A stretch of 42,953 bases of DNA from Streptomyces sp. NRRL S-31 (GTDB lineage: Bacteria > Actinomycetota > Actinomycetes > Streptomycetales > Streptomycetaceae), in NCBI RefSeq assembly GCF_000718775.1, contig NZ_JOCB01000103.1:1-42953 (forward strand). Direction: 5' to 3'. Made by a program: the position numbers and the translations under genes. Positions 27,203 through 34,896 of the stretch are shown here, piece after piece; within the stretch, counting starts at the first letter, position 1, and every line of letters starts with the position of its first letter. Below the pieces are notes generated by a model. The model did no database searches, had not been told where the DNA came from, and was given only the letters and a program-made list of their open reading frames with translations.

Positions 27203-28041
27203 GCGTCACGCTCGAACGCGATGGTGCTCCAGACGCTTTCGAACCACGTCGTGGCCTGCGTGACGTACTGCGAACCCATGGACTCTCCGTCCGGCCCCGC
27301 CGCGTGGTGGAAGAGCGTGGTGTCCTTGCCCGTGACGTCGTAGAACGTACGGGCCTCACCTTCGACCGCGAGAGTTCGTTCACGCAGCGGATAGAAGCCG
27401 AAGAACACGTCACGGCGGTTGATGATGTAGAGCTTGAACAGGGACGTCGCCCGGTAGACCTTGACGTCGACCGTCGCGGTCTCGACCAAGCCCATCTCGG
27501 CCAGCACCTCGACGGAGTGCTGAATGCCGGCCGCGTTGGTCAGCGCGATGTTCCGGGCGCGGTCACGCAGCACCGGGTCATCCTTGAGGCCGTCGACCAG
27601 CGTCGGCACAGCCATAGGTGCTGACGTGTCCGGCAGCAGCAGTCGGACCGCGATGGACTGTGGGCGCAGACGACCCGCGCGGATACGGTCCAGCGGCTCC
27701 TGCATCGCGCTGTGCAGGGTCTCGCTGGAGAACCCGGCAAAGTCCACAGATACCTGGGAGTCCGCGAAGGCCATCTCCAGGTGCGGGCGCAGTCCGACCG
27801 GCCGTTCCGTGCGCTCACGCACGAAGGAGCCCGACCCCTTCCGGGTCACGATCAACCCCTCGTCCCGGAGCATGTCCAGGGCCTTAGTCACCGTGCCGCG
27901 AGCGACTCCGAAGCGCTTGGACAGCTCCGGGCCCGACGGGAGCTGGGTTCCAGGCTCGAACTTCTTGGTGAGGATTTCGGCCCGCAGAATGCCGCTGACC
28001 TGCAAGTACGGCGGGCGTTCGTCGTTTGGGTCAAGGCTCAT
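27199..28041 (-). CDS. GntR-family transcriptional regulator (KorSA-like)
   Basis: 280 residues. The N-terminal GntR winged helix (PPYLQVSGILRAEI, LPSGPELSKRFGVARGTVTKAL, GLIVTRKGSGSFV) spans residues 10-80, followed by an effector/dimerisation domain. In AICEs of this type a GntR repressor (KorSA in pSAM2) holds replication and transfer genes silent. It is transcribed divergently from the main operon, with operator-like palindromes in between. On the minus strand TAACAT (28053-28048) ends six bases before the ATG, and no ribosome-binding site is seen, so its mRNA is probably leaderless. Confidence 0.9.
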   Translation of the reverse strand: MSLDPNDERPPYLQVSGILRAEILTKKFEPGTQLPSGPELSKRFGVARGTVTKALDMLRDEGLIVTRKGSGSFVRERTERPVGLRPHLEMAFADSQVSVDFAGFSSETLHSAMQEPLDRIRAGRLRPQSIAVRLLLPDTSAPMAVPTLVDGLKDDPVLRDRARNIALTNAAGIQHSVEVLAEMGLVETATVDVKVYRATSLFKLYIINRRDVFFGFYPLRERTLAVEGEARTFYDVTGKDTTLFHHAAGPDGESMGSQYVTQATTWFESVWSTIAFERDA

Positions 28042-28410
28042 ACCGACATGTTACCCACCTGCCCATCCTGAGCGGCCTTGTCATCCTGCTTGACCTGTCT
28101 AAGCAGGTTGGCTACGTTGAGCATGTCGCACCGAGGAAACGAGGGGCGGCGCCGGGAGGGCCTTCTTTGGGCTGCCTTCTGGGTCTGTCGGTTCGGGATA
28201 GCTCGTGCAAGTGGGGCCCTGAGCTGGTCGTTCCTTGACAACTGCATAGGTGGGCCCCGTCTCCCCGAGTCGAAAAGACGGACCGCGCGGCTAGATCGCG
28301 CATCGACCACTTCCGCAGCCAGTCCGCTGCGGCCGGTTGCCTCCGCTGCTCGTCTCGAACGAGCAGTGCCGAGGGGAGCCGGAACACCCCTTCACCTCTC
28401 TGGAGTCCCT
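28042..28410. promoter_or_regulatory. Divergent control region of the AICE
   Basis: 369 non-coding bases between the GntR gene and the RapZ-C-like gene. The region contains the minus-strand -10 TAACAT at 28053-28048, the plus-strand promoter at 28090-28118 and overlapping inverted repeats at 28085-28108. A leader of almost 290 bases to the first gene is implied; I see no further gene in it. Confidence 0.55.
28085..28118 (+). promoter_or_regulatory. Main AICE promoter with overlapping GntR-type operator
   Basis: TTGACC (28090-28095), a 17-base spacer and TACGTT (28113-28118). Over the -35 and spacer lie two inverted repeats: CCTGCTT-N9-AAGCAGG (28085-28107) and ACCTG-TCTAAG-CAGGT (28093-28108). 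The TGTCTAAGCA centre resembles GntR/KorA-type operators. Binding here would block the promoter. Confidence 0.65.
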
Positions 28411-28791
28411 ATGGCTGCTGTCGAGATCGTCTCGTTCGGCTACCTGCACGACGCGCCCCCGGCGGCGCACCTCACCATCGACCTGCGTCACCACTTCCGG
28501 GACCCGCACGTATCGCCCGAGCTGCGGTACATGACCGCCGAGGACGAGCCGGTCCGCGCCGCCGTGCTGGGCACGCCCGGCATCACGGACCTGGTCGAGG
28601 CCACCGCCGCCGCGATCGACGCGTTCGCGTCCGGCCCGAGTGCCGGGACGGTGACCGTCGCCGACGGATGCGCGGGCGGTCGGCACCGGGCCCCGACCTT
28701 CGCCGGCGCGCTCGCCGAGCGGCTGACGGCCGCCGGGCACCGCGTGAGCGTCCACCACCGCGACCTGGGCAAGGACGTCGTCCAGCGCTGA
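28411..28791 (+). CDS. RapZ C-terminal-domain-like protein
   Basis: 126 residues that match only the C-terminal domain of RapZ/YvcJ: VEIVSFGYLHDAPPAAHLTIDLRHHFRDP near the start, then ITDLVEATAAAIDAFA and TVADGCAGGRHRAPTFAGALAERL. The N-terminal P-loop kinase-like domain of RapZ is absent. In Enterobacteria the C-terminal domain binds sRNA (and a metabolite) and hands it to RNase E. Here an RNA- or nucleotide-sugar-binding role is conceivable but untested. It is the first gene of the plus-strand AICE operon. ATG 28411 is preceded by TGGAG. Confidence 0.75.
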   Translation: MAAVEIVSFGYLHDAPPAAHLTIDLRHHFRDPHVSPELRYMTAEDEPVRAAVLGTPGITDLVEATAAAIDAFASGPSAGTVTVADGCAGGRHRAPTFAGALAERLTAAGHRVSVHHRDLGKDVVQR

Positions 28792-28880
28792 AGGGCTGCC
28801 CGATCCGCCCGTCCCGCACGGGCGGTGAGGGGAACCGTTCAGCGTTCCACAACCCCGACGTCACACAGGGAGACACCGTC

Positions 28881-29060
28881 ATGGCGTGGTTCAAGAAGGC
28901 TTCCGACGCGGACCTGGTGCAGAGCATGGAACTGGCCTCCGCCGCCGCCAAGGAAGCGCACAACAGCGGCGACAAGAAGCGGGAGGCCGCGTTCCACGAG
29001 GACCTCAACGGAATGATCGAAGAGTCCGAGCGTCGCGGCTTCCCCCGCTGGGGCCGCTGA
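28881..29060 (+). CDS. Small AICE protein, unknown
   Basis: 59 residues, largely helical and charged: MAWFKKASDADLVQSMELAS and onward to GMIEESERRGFPRWGR. No domain recognised. ATG 28881 follows CAGGGAGA, a clear ribosome-binding site. It lies 89 bases after the RapZ-C-like gene in the same direction. Confidence 0.65.
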   Translation: MAWFKKASDADLVQSMELASAAAKEAHNSGDKKREAAFHEDLNGMIEESERRGFPRWGR

Positions 29061-29221
29061 ACACCGAGACCGCTGGTTCCGCAGTGCTCAGCGCTGCGGC
29101 TGGCTGCCTCTCCCGCCCGTACGGGCCGCTTGGCGCGGTGCCGGACGGGCGGGAGCGCGGGGAGCCGGTGCCGCCCGCAGGGCGGCCGGGTCCGCCCACT
29201 CACCAAGCCCAGGGGGTTCGG

Positions 29222-29377
29222 ATGTTCGGCAAGAAGAACCAGCAGTCGACCGACCTGACCAGCCCGGAGAACGTCGCCAAGGGCCAGAAGATCTACGACC
29301 GCATCGAGCGCGGCCAGTGCAAGCACCCCACGGCGGAGCTGCACGCGACGTTCGGCACGAAGCCCAAGAAGAGCTGA
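29222..29377 (+). CDS. Small AICE protein, unknown
   Basis: 51 residues: MFGKKNQQSTDLTSPENVAK, then GQKIYDRIERGQCKHPTAEL and a basic end. No domain recognised. ATG 29222 is preceded by CAGGGGG. Like its neighbour, it is a short soluble protein between the regulator region and the membrane genes; the upstream 160 bases show no other gene. Confidence 0.6.
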   Translation: MFGKKNQQSTDLTSPENVAKGQKIYDRIERGQCKHPTAELHATFGTKPKKS

Positions 29378-29405
29378 CCACACCCGACCACTCACAGAAC
29401 GGCAC

Positions 29406-29435
29406 GCGGCTCCCGGGAGGCCACCCGGGAGCCGC
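29406..29435 (+). terminator. Intra-operon hairpin
   Basis: Perfect 12-bp stem GCGGCTCCCGGG / CCCGGGAGCCGC, 6-base loop, no T tract. It stands between two genes of the same direction, so it may act as a partial terminator or RNA-stability element. Confidence 0.55.
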
Positions 29436-29475
29436 TGTTCGGGCCGTTCCACCTGACTAGGGAGACCACGACCCA

Positions 29476-29742
29476 ATGCATCACATCGTCACAGTTCAGG
29501 ACGCTGTTACCGCGTTCGCCGACTTCATGGAGCCGACCGGCGCCGAGCTGGACGCGATCGAGCAGGAGATGCCGCTGATCCTGGCGGAAGTCGACCTGCT
29601 CGACGCGCAGATCATCACCCTGGACCGCACCCCGACCGAGCTGGACGCCCGCCGGCTGCGCCGCTCCCGCCGCCGGGTGCTGGCGGAGCGGGCCGCGCTC
29701 GCCAACCGCACCGCCACGGCGCCGGCGGGGGGTGCGGCATGA
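29476..29742 (+). CDS. Small AICE protein (DUF6284-like)
   Basis: 88 residues with a helical centre (EPTGAELDAIEQEMPLILAE) and an Arg-rich part (ARRLRRSRRRVLAERAALAN). Such proteins occur in streptomycete AICEs and are annotated DUF6284, as I recall. ATG 29476 follows AGGGAGA. It overlaps the next gene by four bases, so the two are translationally coupled. Confidence 0.65.
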   Translation: MHHIVTVQDAVTAFADFMEPTGAELDAIEQEMPLILAEVDLLDAQIITLDRTPTELDARRLRRSRRRVLAERAALANRTATAPAGGAA

Positions 29743-30188
29743 GCGCCGCTCTCGGACGGGATCTGACGGCCGCGCACGCTGAGGTGAAGGCGGAGATCGC
29801 GCGGACCGACGGCAAGACCTCCCTCCTGCTGGCCTTCGTCGGCGCCGTCCTGGCCGGGGCCTGGACCGTGGGCCACGACCTGGAGCTTGCCTGGCCCGCC
29901 CGGATCGCGGGCGGCGCCGGGCTGGCGCTGCTGCTGGTGGCGGCCGGTCTGCTGCTGCGGTCGGTCCGCCCCTCCCTGGGCGGCCGGCACGGCTTCCCGC
30001 TGTGGGCGACCCTGACCGCCGAGGAGATCACCGAGACCGTGTCGCGGGACCTGGCCGCCGACGTCGCCGGCCTGTCCCGGCTGGCGGTCGGCAAGTTCAC
30101 CACCCTGCGCCGCGCGGTCGACCTCACCCTGGCCGGCGGCGCCCTGCTCGTCCTCGCCGCCGTGCTCGCGATCGGGGGTGCGGCATGA
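29739..30188 (+). CDS. Pycsar-effector-like (PycTM-type) membrane protein
   Basis: 149 residues with three predicted helices (about 26-45, 56-75 and 128-148). The stretch AEIARTDGKTSLLLAFVGAVLAG matches the opening of the PycTM effector fold, in which a short helix with a D-x-K segment leads into the first membrane helix. PycTM effectors of Pycsar defence disrupt the membrane after cyclic UMP/CMP sensing. Here no nucleotidyl cyclase gene is adjacent and no separate nucleotide-binding domain is seen, so defence function is not shown. It sits in a chain of four-base overlaps with its neighbours. Confidence 0.6.
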   Translation: MSAALGRDLTAAHAEVKAEIARTDGKTSLLLAFVGAVLAGAWTVGHDLELAWPARIAGGAGLALLLVAAGLLLRSVRPSLGGRHGFPLWATLTAEEITETVSRDLAADVAGLSRLAVGKFTTLRRAVDLTLAGGALLVLAAVLAIGGAA

Positions 30189-30469
30189 GCGAGCCGATCG
30201 TACGTATCGACTCCTTGCCCGCGCCCGTCGCGGAGCTGCTGCGGGCGGTGCGTGACTCGCTGGACCTTCCCTTGCCGGGGCTGACCGACGCCGACGAACG
30301 CGCCTACCACGTGCTCCTGCACTACAGGGCGAGCCACGCACGGATCGTCCTGGAAGGTGTCCTGTCCGACCGCCACGACCTGGGCCCCGCCGCCGCCCGC
30401 CTGACCGAGTGGACGGCCGGCGAGCCGGTCACCTACACCCCTTGGATCGATGGCAGGGGTGCGGTGTGA
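30185..30469 (+). CDS. AICE hypothetical protein
   Basis: 94 residues, soluble, no recognised domain: MSEPIVRIDSLPAPVAELLR, then LTDADERAYHVLLHYRASHARIVLEG in the middle. Both ends overlap their neighbours by four bases (ATGA and GTGTGA), so it is made in step with the PycTM-like and SpdB-like proteins and may act with them at the membrane. Confidence 0.65.
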   Translation: MSEPIVRIDSLPAPVAELLRAVRDSLDLPLPGLTDADERAYHVLLHYRASHARIVLEGVLSDRHDLGPAAARLTEWTAGEPVTYTPWIDGRGAV

Positions 30470-31590
30470 AGGCCAAGACCGTACTGCCCGCCGTCGCGAT
30501 GACGGCGGTGTCCATGGTGCTCACCCTCGCCGTGGTGATGATGTGGCTGGGCGCGGCGGTGCCGTGGCCCGTCGCCCTGGTCGTCGGGTTGGGGATCGAC
30601 GGCGGATGGCTGGCCACCCTCGCCTATGAGCGCCGGCTGGCGGCGCAGGGCGACCACTCCCGTGCGGTGACGGGGGTGGGCTGGTGCTTCGGCGCGGTCG
30701 CCTCCGGTGTCCTCGTCGTCCACGCGCTCACCACCGGCGACTCCGGAGCGTGGCTGGCCGTGTCCTGGCTCCCGGTCGCCGCAAAGGGGCTGTGGCTGGT
30801 GCACGGTCTGTGGGAGCGCACCGCGCTGACCCCGGCCGCGCTGGAGTCGATCCGCAGCATCCAGCAGCGGGCCCGGGACGAAGCCGCACTCAAGCGCGCC
30901 CGGCTGCGGGCGGAAGCCGGAACGGAACAGACTCGGCTCACAGCGGTCACGGTGGCCGGTGCCCGTGTCGCCCGGGTGCGGGCATCGACCGCGAACAAGC
31001 TGTCCAAGGCGTGGTCGGAGCTGGAGGGCGCCCACCAGGGCAAGGACACCGCCCGCGCGCTGGCGGACACCGCCGACGGGTGGGCCCTGCCCGCCTGGTC
31101 CACCCCACCCGCCCCGATCGAGAACACCGGGACGGATGCGGATGAATCGACCGAGAACAGTCGAGAACGGTCTATGGCTGACCTGCGGGAATCGACCCCG
31201 GTCACGGTCACTGTTTCCCGGCTGGTGGTGCCCGATCCTGTGCCGCTGGATCTGGGCAAGCAGACGATCCTGGGCAAGCCGATCGAGTCGATCCGACCGG
31301 CCGTTCCGGTCGTGCGGCCGGTGCCGATCGAGGCGGCTCCCGCCCGGTCGTCGGCGGCTGAGTCGACCCGGGCCCGCCGGGTGACCGGCCGGGTCCCTCA
31401 GGTGGCGAAGACGCCCCGGACCCGCCGCACCCCGAAGCAGTTGATGACGGAGGCCCGGAAGACGACCGCAGGTTGGGCGGATGCGCAGATCACGGCGGAG
31501 GGTATCCGGCGTGAGCTGCGGACGTCGCCGGCGAACGCGCGCATGCTGCGTGACGCCCTGCTCGCCGAGCGGGCCGAGCGGGCCGCGTGA
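30466..31590 (+). CDS. SpdB-like plasmid-spread membrane protein (DUF2637-like)
   Basis: 374 residues. Four hydrophobic segments fall in the first 125 residues (VLPAVAMTAVSMVLTLAVVM, WPVALVVGLGIDGGWLATLA, GWCFGAVASGVLVVHAL, WLAVSWLPVAAKGLWLVHGL). A long, charged cytosolic tail follows. This layout is typical of SpdB proteins, which work with TraB to spread the element through mycelial compartments after transfer. The tail has a basic C-terminal end (RARRVTGRVPQ, TPRTRRTPKQLM) that could touch DNA. GTG 30466 overlaps the previous gene. Confidence 0.75.
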   Translation: MKAKTVLPAVAMTAVSMVLTLAVVMMWLGAAVPWPVALVVGLGIDGGWLATLAYERRLAAQGDHSRAVTGVGWCFGAVASGVLVVHALTTGDSGAWLAVSWLPVAAKGLWLVHGLWERTALTPAALESIRSIQQRARDEAALKRARLRAEAGTEQTRLTAVTVAGARVARVRASTANKLSKAWSELEGAHQGKDTARALADTADGWALPAWSTPPAPIENTGTDADESTENSRERSMADLRESTPVTVTVSRLVVPDPVPLDLGKQTILGKPIESIRPAVPVVRPVPIEAAPARSSAAESTRARRVTGRVPQVAKTPRTRRTPKQLMTEARKTTAGWADAQITAEGIRRELRTSPANARMLRDALLAERAERAA

Positions 31591-31937
31591 TGGCCGCCCT
31601 GCCCGTGTTCCGGTGGCGGCTCGCCCCGGACGGCTACGCCACCCGCCGTCAGCTCCGTGCGCGGGGTCTGCGGCCGGGTGGCCAGCCGGTCGTGGCACAG
31701 CTCGAACGCCCGCGCCGCCGGCGCGGGCCGCTGGTCGCCTACCTGTACCGCGTCGACCTGGCCAAGCCCGTCCGCCCCATGACCCCCGCCCGGCGGGCGG
31801 CTCTGGACCGGGCCAACCGTGCCCGCCGTCTGTGCCCGCAGTGCCGGCGGGACGCGGGCTACGTCATCCCCGCCGCGCTCGGCACCTGCGTGCCCTGCGC
31901 CTTCCCCGAAGGAGCCACCGATGGAGTCGCTGCCTGA
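31590..31937 (+). CDS. RRQ-motif zinc-binding AICE protein
   Basis: 115 residues. The head carries GYATRRQLRARGLRPGGQ and LVAYLYRVDLAKP. The tail has two CxxC pairs, CPQCRRDAGYV and CVPCAFPEG, which fit a zinc ribbon. This is the family NCBI calls RRQRL-motif zinc-binding protein, to my knowledge; here the motif reads RRQLR. ATG 31590 touches the preceding stop (TGATG); GTG 31587 is an alternative with a four-base overlap. Role in the element unknown. Confidence 0.7.
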   Translation: MAALPVFRWRLAPDGYATRRQLRARGLRPGGQPVVAQLERPRRRRGPLVAYLYRVDLAKPVRPMTPARRAALDRANRARRLCPQCRRDAGYVIPAALGTCVPCAFPEGATDGVAA

Positions 31938-32298
31938 CGTGCCCCGGGTCGTCCAGCTCCCGGACGGCACCTACGCCTACACCAACCACCTGCCCGCCCC
32001 GCCCCAGCAGTCCAGCGGGCCGCAGATCATCCATCAGCACGTGCATCAGGCGCCGCCGGACCGCACGGTGCAGCGCATCGCGCTCGGTTCCGGGGTCGGT
32101 GCCGGTGCGGTCGCGGCGGGGGTGTACTTCGGGCCGCTGCTGGTCGGTGTGCTCACCGCGATGGCCGCGAACCTTGCCCTGCTCGCGCTGATCGCGGCTG
32201 TCTGCGCGTGGGGCGTCGTCACGGTCGTCCGTTCGGTGGGCGGTGAGGACGGCAAGCGCGCCGCCGAGACCGTGCGCCGCGCCCGCGGCCGTCGCTGA
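31921..32298 (+). CDS. Two-helix AICE membrane protein (DUF6251-like)
   Basis: 125 residues: MESLPDVPRVVQLPDGTYAY, a His-rich linker (IIHQHVHQAPPD), then two hydrophobic segments (SGVGAGAVAAGVYFGPLLVGVL and ANLALLALIAAVCAWGVVTVV) and a basic end. It starts inside the preceding gene (17-base overlap) with GAAGGAG as ribosome-binding site. Possibly another spread-type component. Family name from memory. Confidence 0.65.
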   Translation: MESLPDVPRVVQLPDGTYAYTNHLPAPPQQSSGPQIIHQHVHQAPPDRTVQRIALGSGVGAGAVAAGVYFGPLLVGVLTAMAANLALLALIAAVCAWGVVTVVRSVGGEDGKRAAETVRRARGRR

Positions 32299-32375
32299 CG
32301 GTTGCCTGCGGCCCCGGGCACCTCGTGTCCCGGGGCTGTGGGGAGCCGGACAGCCCGGCCCGGATCGGAGACCCC

Positions 32376-32573
32376 GTGAGCAGCAACGAGCCTCGCCTCA
32401 CCGTCGGCGAAAGGGCCGAACTCGCCTGGCTGGTCGCCCGGATGGCCAAGCGCGGTCTGGCCGACGACCGCCAGTTCGGCGGCCGGGTCGACCAGAGCGA
32501 CCTTCAGCGCAAGTTCGACCGGGTCATTGAGCGGGCCCGCAAGCGCGAGGAGCGCGACCGCGACAGCAGGTAG
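32376..32573 (+). CDS. Small charged AICE protein (DUF6257-like)
   Basis: 65 residues, two amphipathic helices: LTVGERAELAWLVARMAKRG and LQRKFDRVIERARKREERDR. No membrane segment. GTG 32376 follows CGGAG. Similar short proteins precede tra genes in streptomycete AICEs (recalled). Function unknown. Confidence 0.6.
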   Translation: MSSNEPRLTVGERAELAWLVARMAKRGLADDRQFGGRVDQSDLQRKFDRVIERARKREERDRDSR

Positions 32574-32579
32574 CAACGC

Positions 32580-32623
32580 CCCGGGGGCGGTCGTCCCGGC
32601 CAAGGAAACAGGCCGCCCCCGGG
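32580..32623 (+). terminator. Hairpin upstream of the traB-like gene
   Basis: 11-bp perfect arms CCCGGGGGCGG / CCGCCCCCGGG with a 22-base loop, no T tract. It may reduce read-through into the DNA-pump gene or be a processing signal. Confidence 0.45.
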
Positions 32624-32661
32624 CCACCCACCACCCATCTGAGTAGCAGGGAGTACCCAGC

Positions 32662-34746
32662 ATGACGGAGACCACGGCGGGCCCGCACCTGCGGCCCGTA
32701 CCCGACCCCTCCACCGACCCCGACGACGCCCCGGCGGCGCCGGTCGCGGTCGACAACCCGGCGTTGCCGGACCCGAAGGTGCGTGTGGAGAAGCGCAAGC
32801 CGGTTCTTGCCGGATGGCTCACCAACCGGCGCGACTTCCTCGCCACCGCCCGCCACACCGGCGCGAACGTCGGCTACGCCGCTCTCTACCACGGGGTGCG
32901 CGTGCCGGTGTATGCCGGACGCCTCGCCCTCATGGCACCGAGGGGCGCGTGCCGGTTCGTGGCGACGACGAACCGGTGGGTGTGGGACCGCGAGGCCGCG
33001 CCCCTGCGGGCGTTCGCGGTGCGCACCGAGGACGTTGAGGAGTACATGCGCCTGGCCCGGCTCCGCTCCGGCCGTATCCGGCTGCGCGGCCTGGTCACGC
33101 TGGTCGCGGCCGTGTTCGGTCTCGGATTTGCCCTGTACCTGTACGTTCTGGCCCCCGCCTACCTGTACGCGTTCGCCGCCGGCGGCGTGCTGCTGCTCGG
33201 CATGGGCGGTCAGCAGCCGGACGCCCCTGTGGTCGGGCCGGCGGTGCTGAAGACGGAGGTGCAAAAGCTCACCGGCTCCATCGTCCTGCGCGGGCTGGAC
33301 TCCATCGGGAACGCGAAGGTGACGGCCGCGATCAAGAAGGGCGGTGATATGAACGGGCTGCGGTTCGTCTCGGAGATCGTCCGCGACGGGCCCGGCTACC
33401 GTGCCGACCTCGACCTTCCCTACGGTGTCACCCCCGAGGACATCATGGAGGCCCGTAAGCCCCTTGCCTCCGGTCTGCGCCGCAAGACCGGCTGCGTGTG
33501 GCCGGCCCCCGACCCCGAGCAGCACGAAGGCAGGCTGGTGCTGTGGGTGGGTGACAAGCCGATGAACGAGACCACCAAACCGGCCTGGCCGCTGGCCAAG
33601 GCGGGCACGGTGGACCTGTTCCGGCCGGTGGTGTTCGGCAACGACCAGCGCATGCGGGACGTGGCCGTCACCCTCATGTTCGCCTCCGTCGTGGTCGGCT
33701 CCATCCCCCGCATGGGCAAGACGTTCCTGATGCGGCTGTTCCTGCTGATCGCCGCTCTGGACCCGCGCGCCGAAGTCCACGCGTTCGACTTCAAGGGGAC
33801 CGGCGACTTCGGTGCCCTGGAACCCGTCTGCCACCGCTACCGCGCCGGTGAGGAAGACGAGGACATCGAATACGTCGTGCAGTCGCTGCGGGAGCTGAAG
33901 GAGGAGCTGCGGCGCCGGGCGAAGGTCATCAAGTCGCTGCCCCGCTCGCGCTGCCCGGAGTCCAAGGTCACCCCCGAGCTGGCCAGTGACAAGAGTCTGG
34001 GGCTGCACCCGATCGTGGCCGGGTTCGACGAGTGCCAGGTGCCGTTCGAGCACGAGGAGTACGGCAAGGAGATCGAGGCCATCTGCACCGACCTGACCAA
34101 GCGCGGCCCCGCTCTCGGGATCGTCGCCATGTTCGGCACCCAGCGCCCCGACGCCAAGTCCCTGCCCACCGGCATCAGCGCCAACGCCGTCCTGCGGTTC
34201 TGCCTGAAGGTCATGGGCCAGCCCGCCAACGACATGGTGCTGGGTACGTCCATGTACAAGTCCGGCTACCGGGCCACGATGTTCTCCCGCTCCGACCGGG
34301 GCATCTGCTGGATGGCCGGCGAGGGCGACGACCCCCGCATCGTCGCTTCCGCGTTCGTGGACGCGGTCGCCGCCGAACGCATCGTCGCCCGCGCCCGCAA
34401 GGCCCGCGAGGACTACGGCAACATCACCGGCCACGCCCTCGGCAAGGGCCCCGAAGCCACCGGCAGCGGCTCCGACATCCTCGCCGACGTCCTCGACGTC
34501 ATCGCCGACGACGAGAAGGCCGTGTGGTGCGAGCGCATCGCCGCCCGCCTGACCGCCGCCCACCCCGACACCTACGCCGGTTGGGCCGGCGAGAACGTCA
34601 CCGCCGCCCTCAAGCCCTGGGGCATCAAGCCGGGCCAGGTGTGGGGCACCACCGATGACGGCGAGGGCGCCAACCGGCGCGGCATCAAGCGCGCCGACAT
34701 CACCGCCGCGATCACACGGCGTAACGCCGATCGGGTCGCCGCCTAG
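32662..34746 (+). CDS. traB: FtsK/SpoIIIE-type conjugal DNA translocase (TraB-like)
   Basis: 694 residues. A 140-residue head precedes two membrane helices (about 145-185: LRGLVTLVAAVFGLGFALYL, then YLYAFAAGGVLLLGM). The motor domain has Walker A in VVVGSIPRMGKTFLM (near residue 350) and Walker B in HPIVAGFDECQV (near residue 455), plus GTQRPDAKSLPTGI. A C-terminal winged-helix-like region lies at about 610-690. TraB proteins of Streptomyces form hexamers that pump double-stranded DNA and recognise short repeats in the clt locus with the C-terminal wHTH. A candidate clt lies right after this gene. ATG 32662 follows a GCAGGGAG site. Confidence 0.9.
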   Translation: MTETTAGPHLRPVPDPSTDPDDAPAAPVAVDNPALPDPKVRVEKRKPVLAGWLTNRRDFLATARHTGANVGYAALYHGVRVPVYAGRLALMAPRGACRFVATTNRWVWDREAAPLRAFAVRTEDVEEYMRLARLRSGRIRLRGLVTLVAAVFGLGFALYLYVLAPAYLYAFAAGGVLLLGMGGQQPDAPVVGPAVLKTEVQKLTGSIVLRGLDSIGNAKVTAAIKKGGDMNGLRFVSEIVRDGPGYRADLDLPYGVTPEDIMEARKPLASGLRRKTGCVWPAPDPEQHEGRLVLWVGDKPMNETTKPAWPLAKAGTVDLFRPVVFGNDQRMRDVAVTLMFASVVVGSIPRMGKTFLMRLFLLIAALDPRAEVHAFDFKGTGDFGALEPVCHRYRAGEEDEDIEYVVQSLRELKEELRRRAKVIKSLPRSRCPESKVTPELASDKSLGLHPIVAGFDECQVPFEHEEYGKEIEAICTDLTKRGPALGIVAMFGTQRPDAKSLPTGISANAVLRFCLKVMGQPANDMVLGTSMYKSGYRATMFSRSDRGICWMAGEGDDPRIVASAFVDAVAAERIVARARKAREDYGNITGHALGKGPEATGSGSDILADVLDVIADDEKAVWCERIAARLTAAHPDTYAGWAGENVTAALKPWGIKPGQVWGTTDDGEGANRRGIKRADITAAITRRNADRVAA

Positions 34747-34842
34747 CCCGAGCAGCGCTGCTAGACCTAGCACCCCCGCCCGCTAGGTCTAGCAGCCCCA
34801 CTAGCGCTCTAAATGGCCGCTGACCAGCTCACTAGCGTCTAG
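34743..34842. other. CTAG-rich inverted repeat, candidate clt transfer locus
   Basis: Starting in the last codon of the traB-like gene, eight CTAG tetramers occur in 100 bases (34743, 34761, 34767, 34783, 34789, 34801, 34832, 34839). A ninth lies at 34907, inside the next gene. 34757-34771 and 34782-34796 form a perfect 15-bp inverted repeat GCTGCTAGACCTAGC / GCTAGGTCTAGCAGC with a 10-base loop. Direct ACTAGCG repeats follow at 34800 and 34831. CTAG is normally very rare in Streptomyces DNA. Streptomyces clt loci lie beside traB and contain repeats bound by TraB. Confidence 0.55.
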
Positions 34843-34896
34843 CGGCCCACCTGCGAAAACACCCCGGAACCGCCCCGAGAAGGGAAGTGAGCCCCC

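Noticed and set aside
28112..28387. Short antisense frames in the AICE divergent region
   Set aside because: No ribosome-binding site or recognisable family, and they overlap the mapped promoter and operator.
32524..34773. 749-codon minus-strand frame opposite the traB-like gene
   Set aside because: Antisense shadow; the plus-strand protein has Walker motifs and membrane helices, the other has none.
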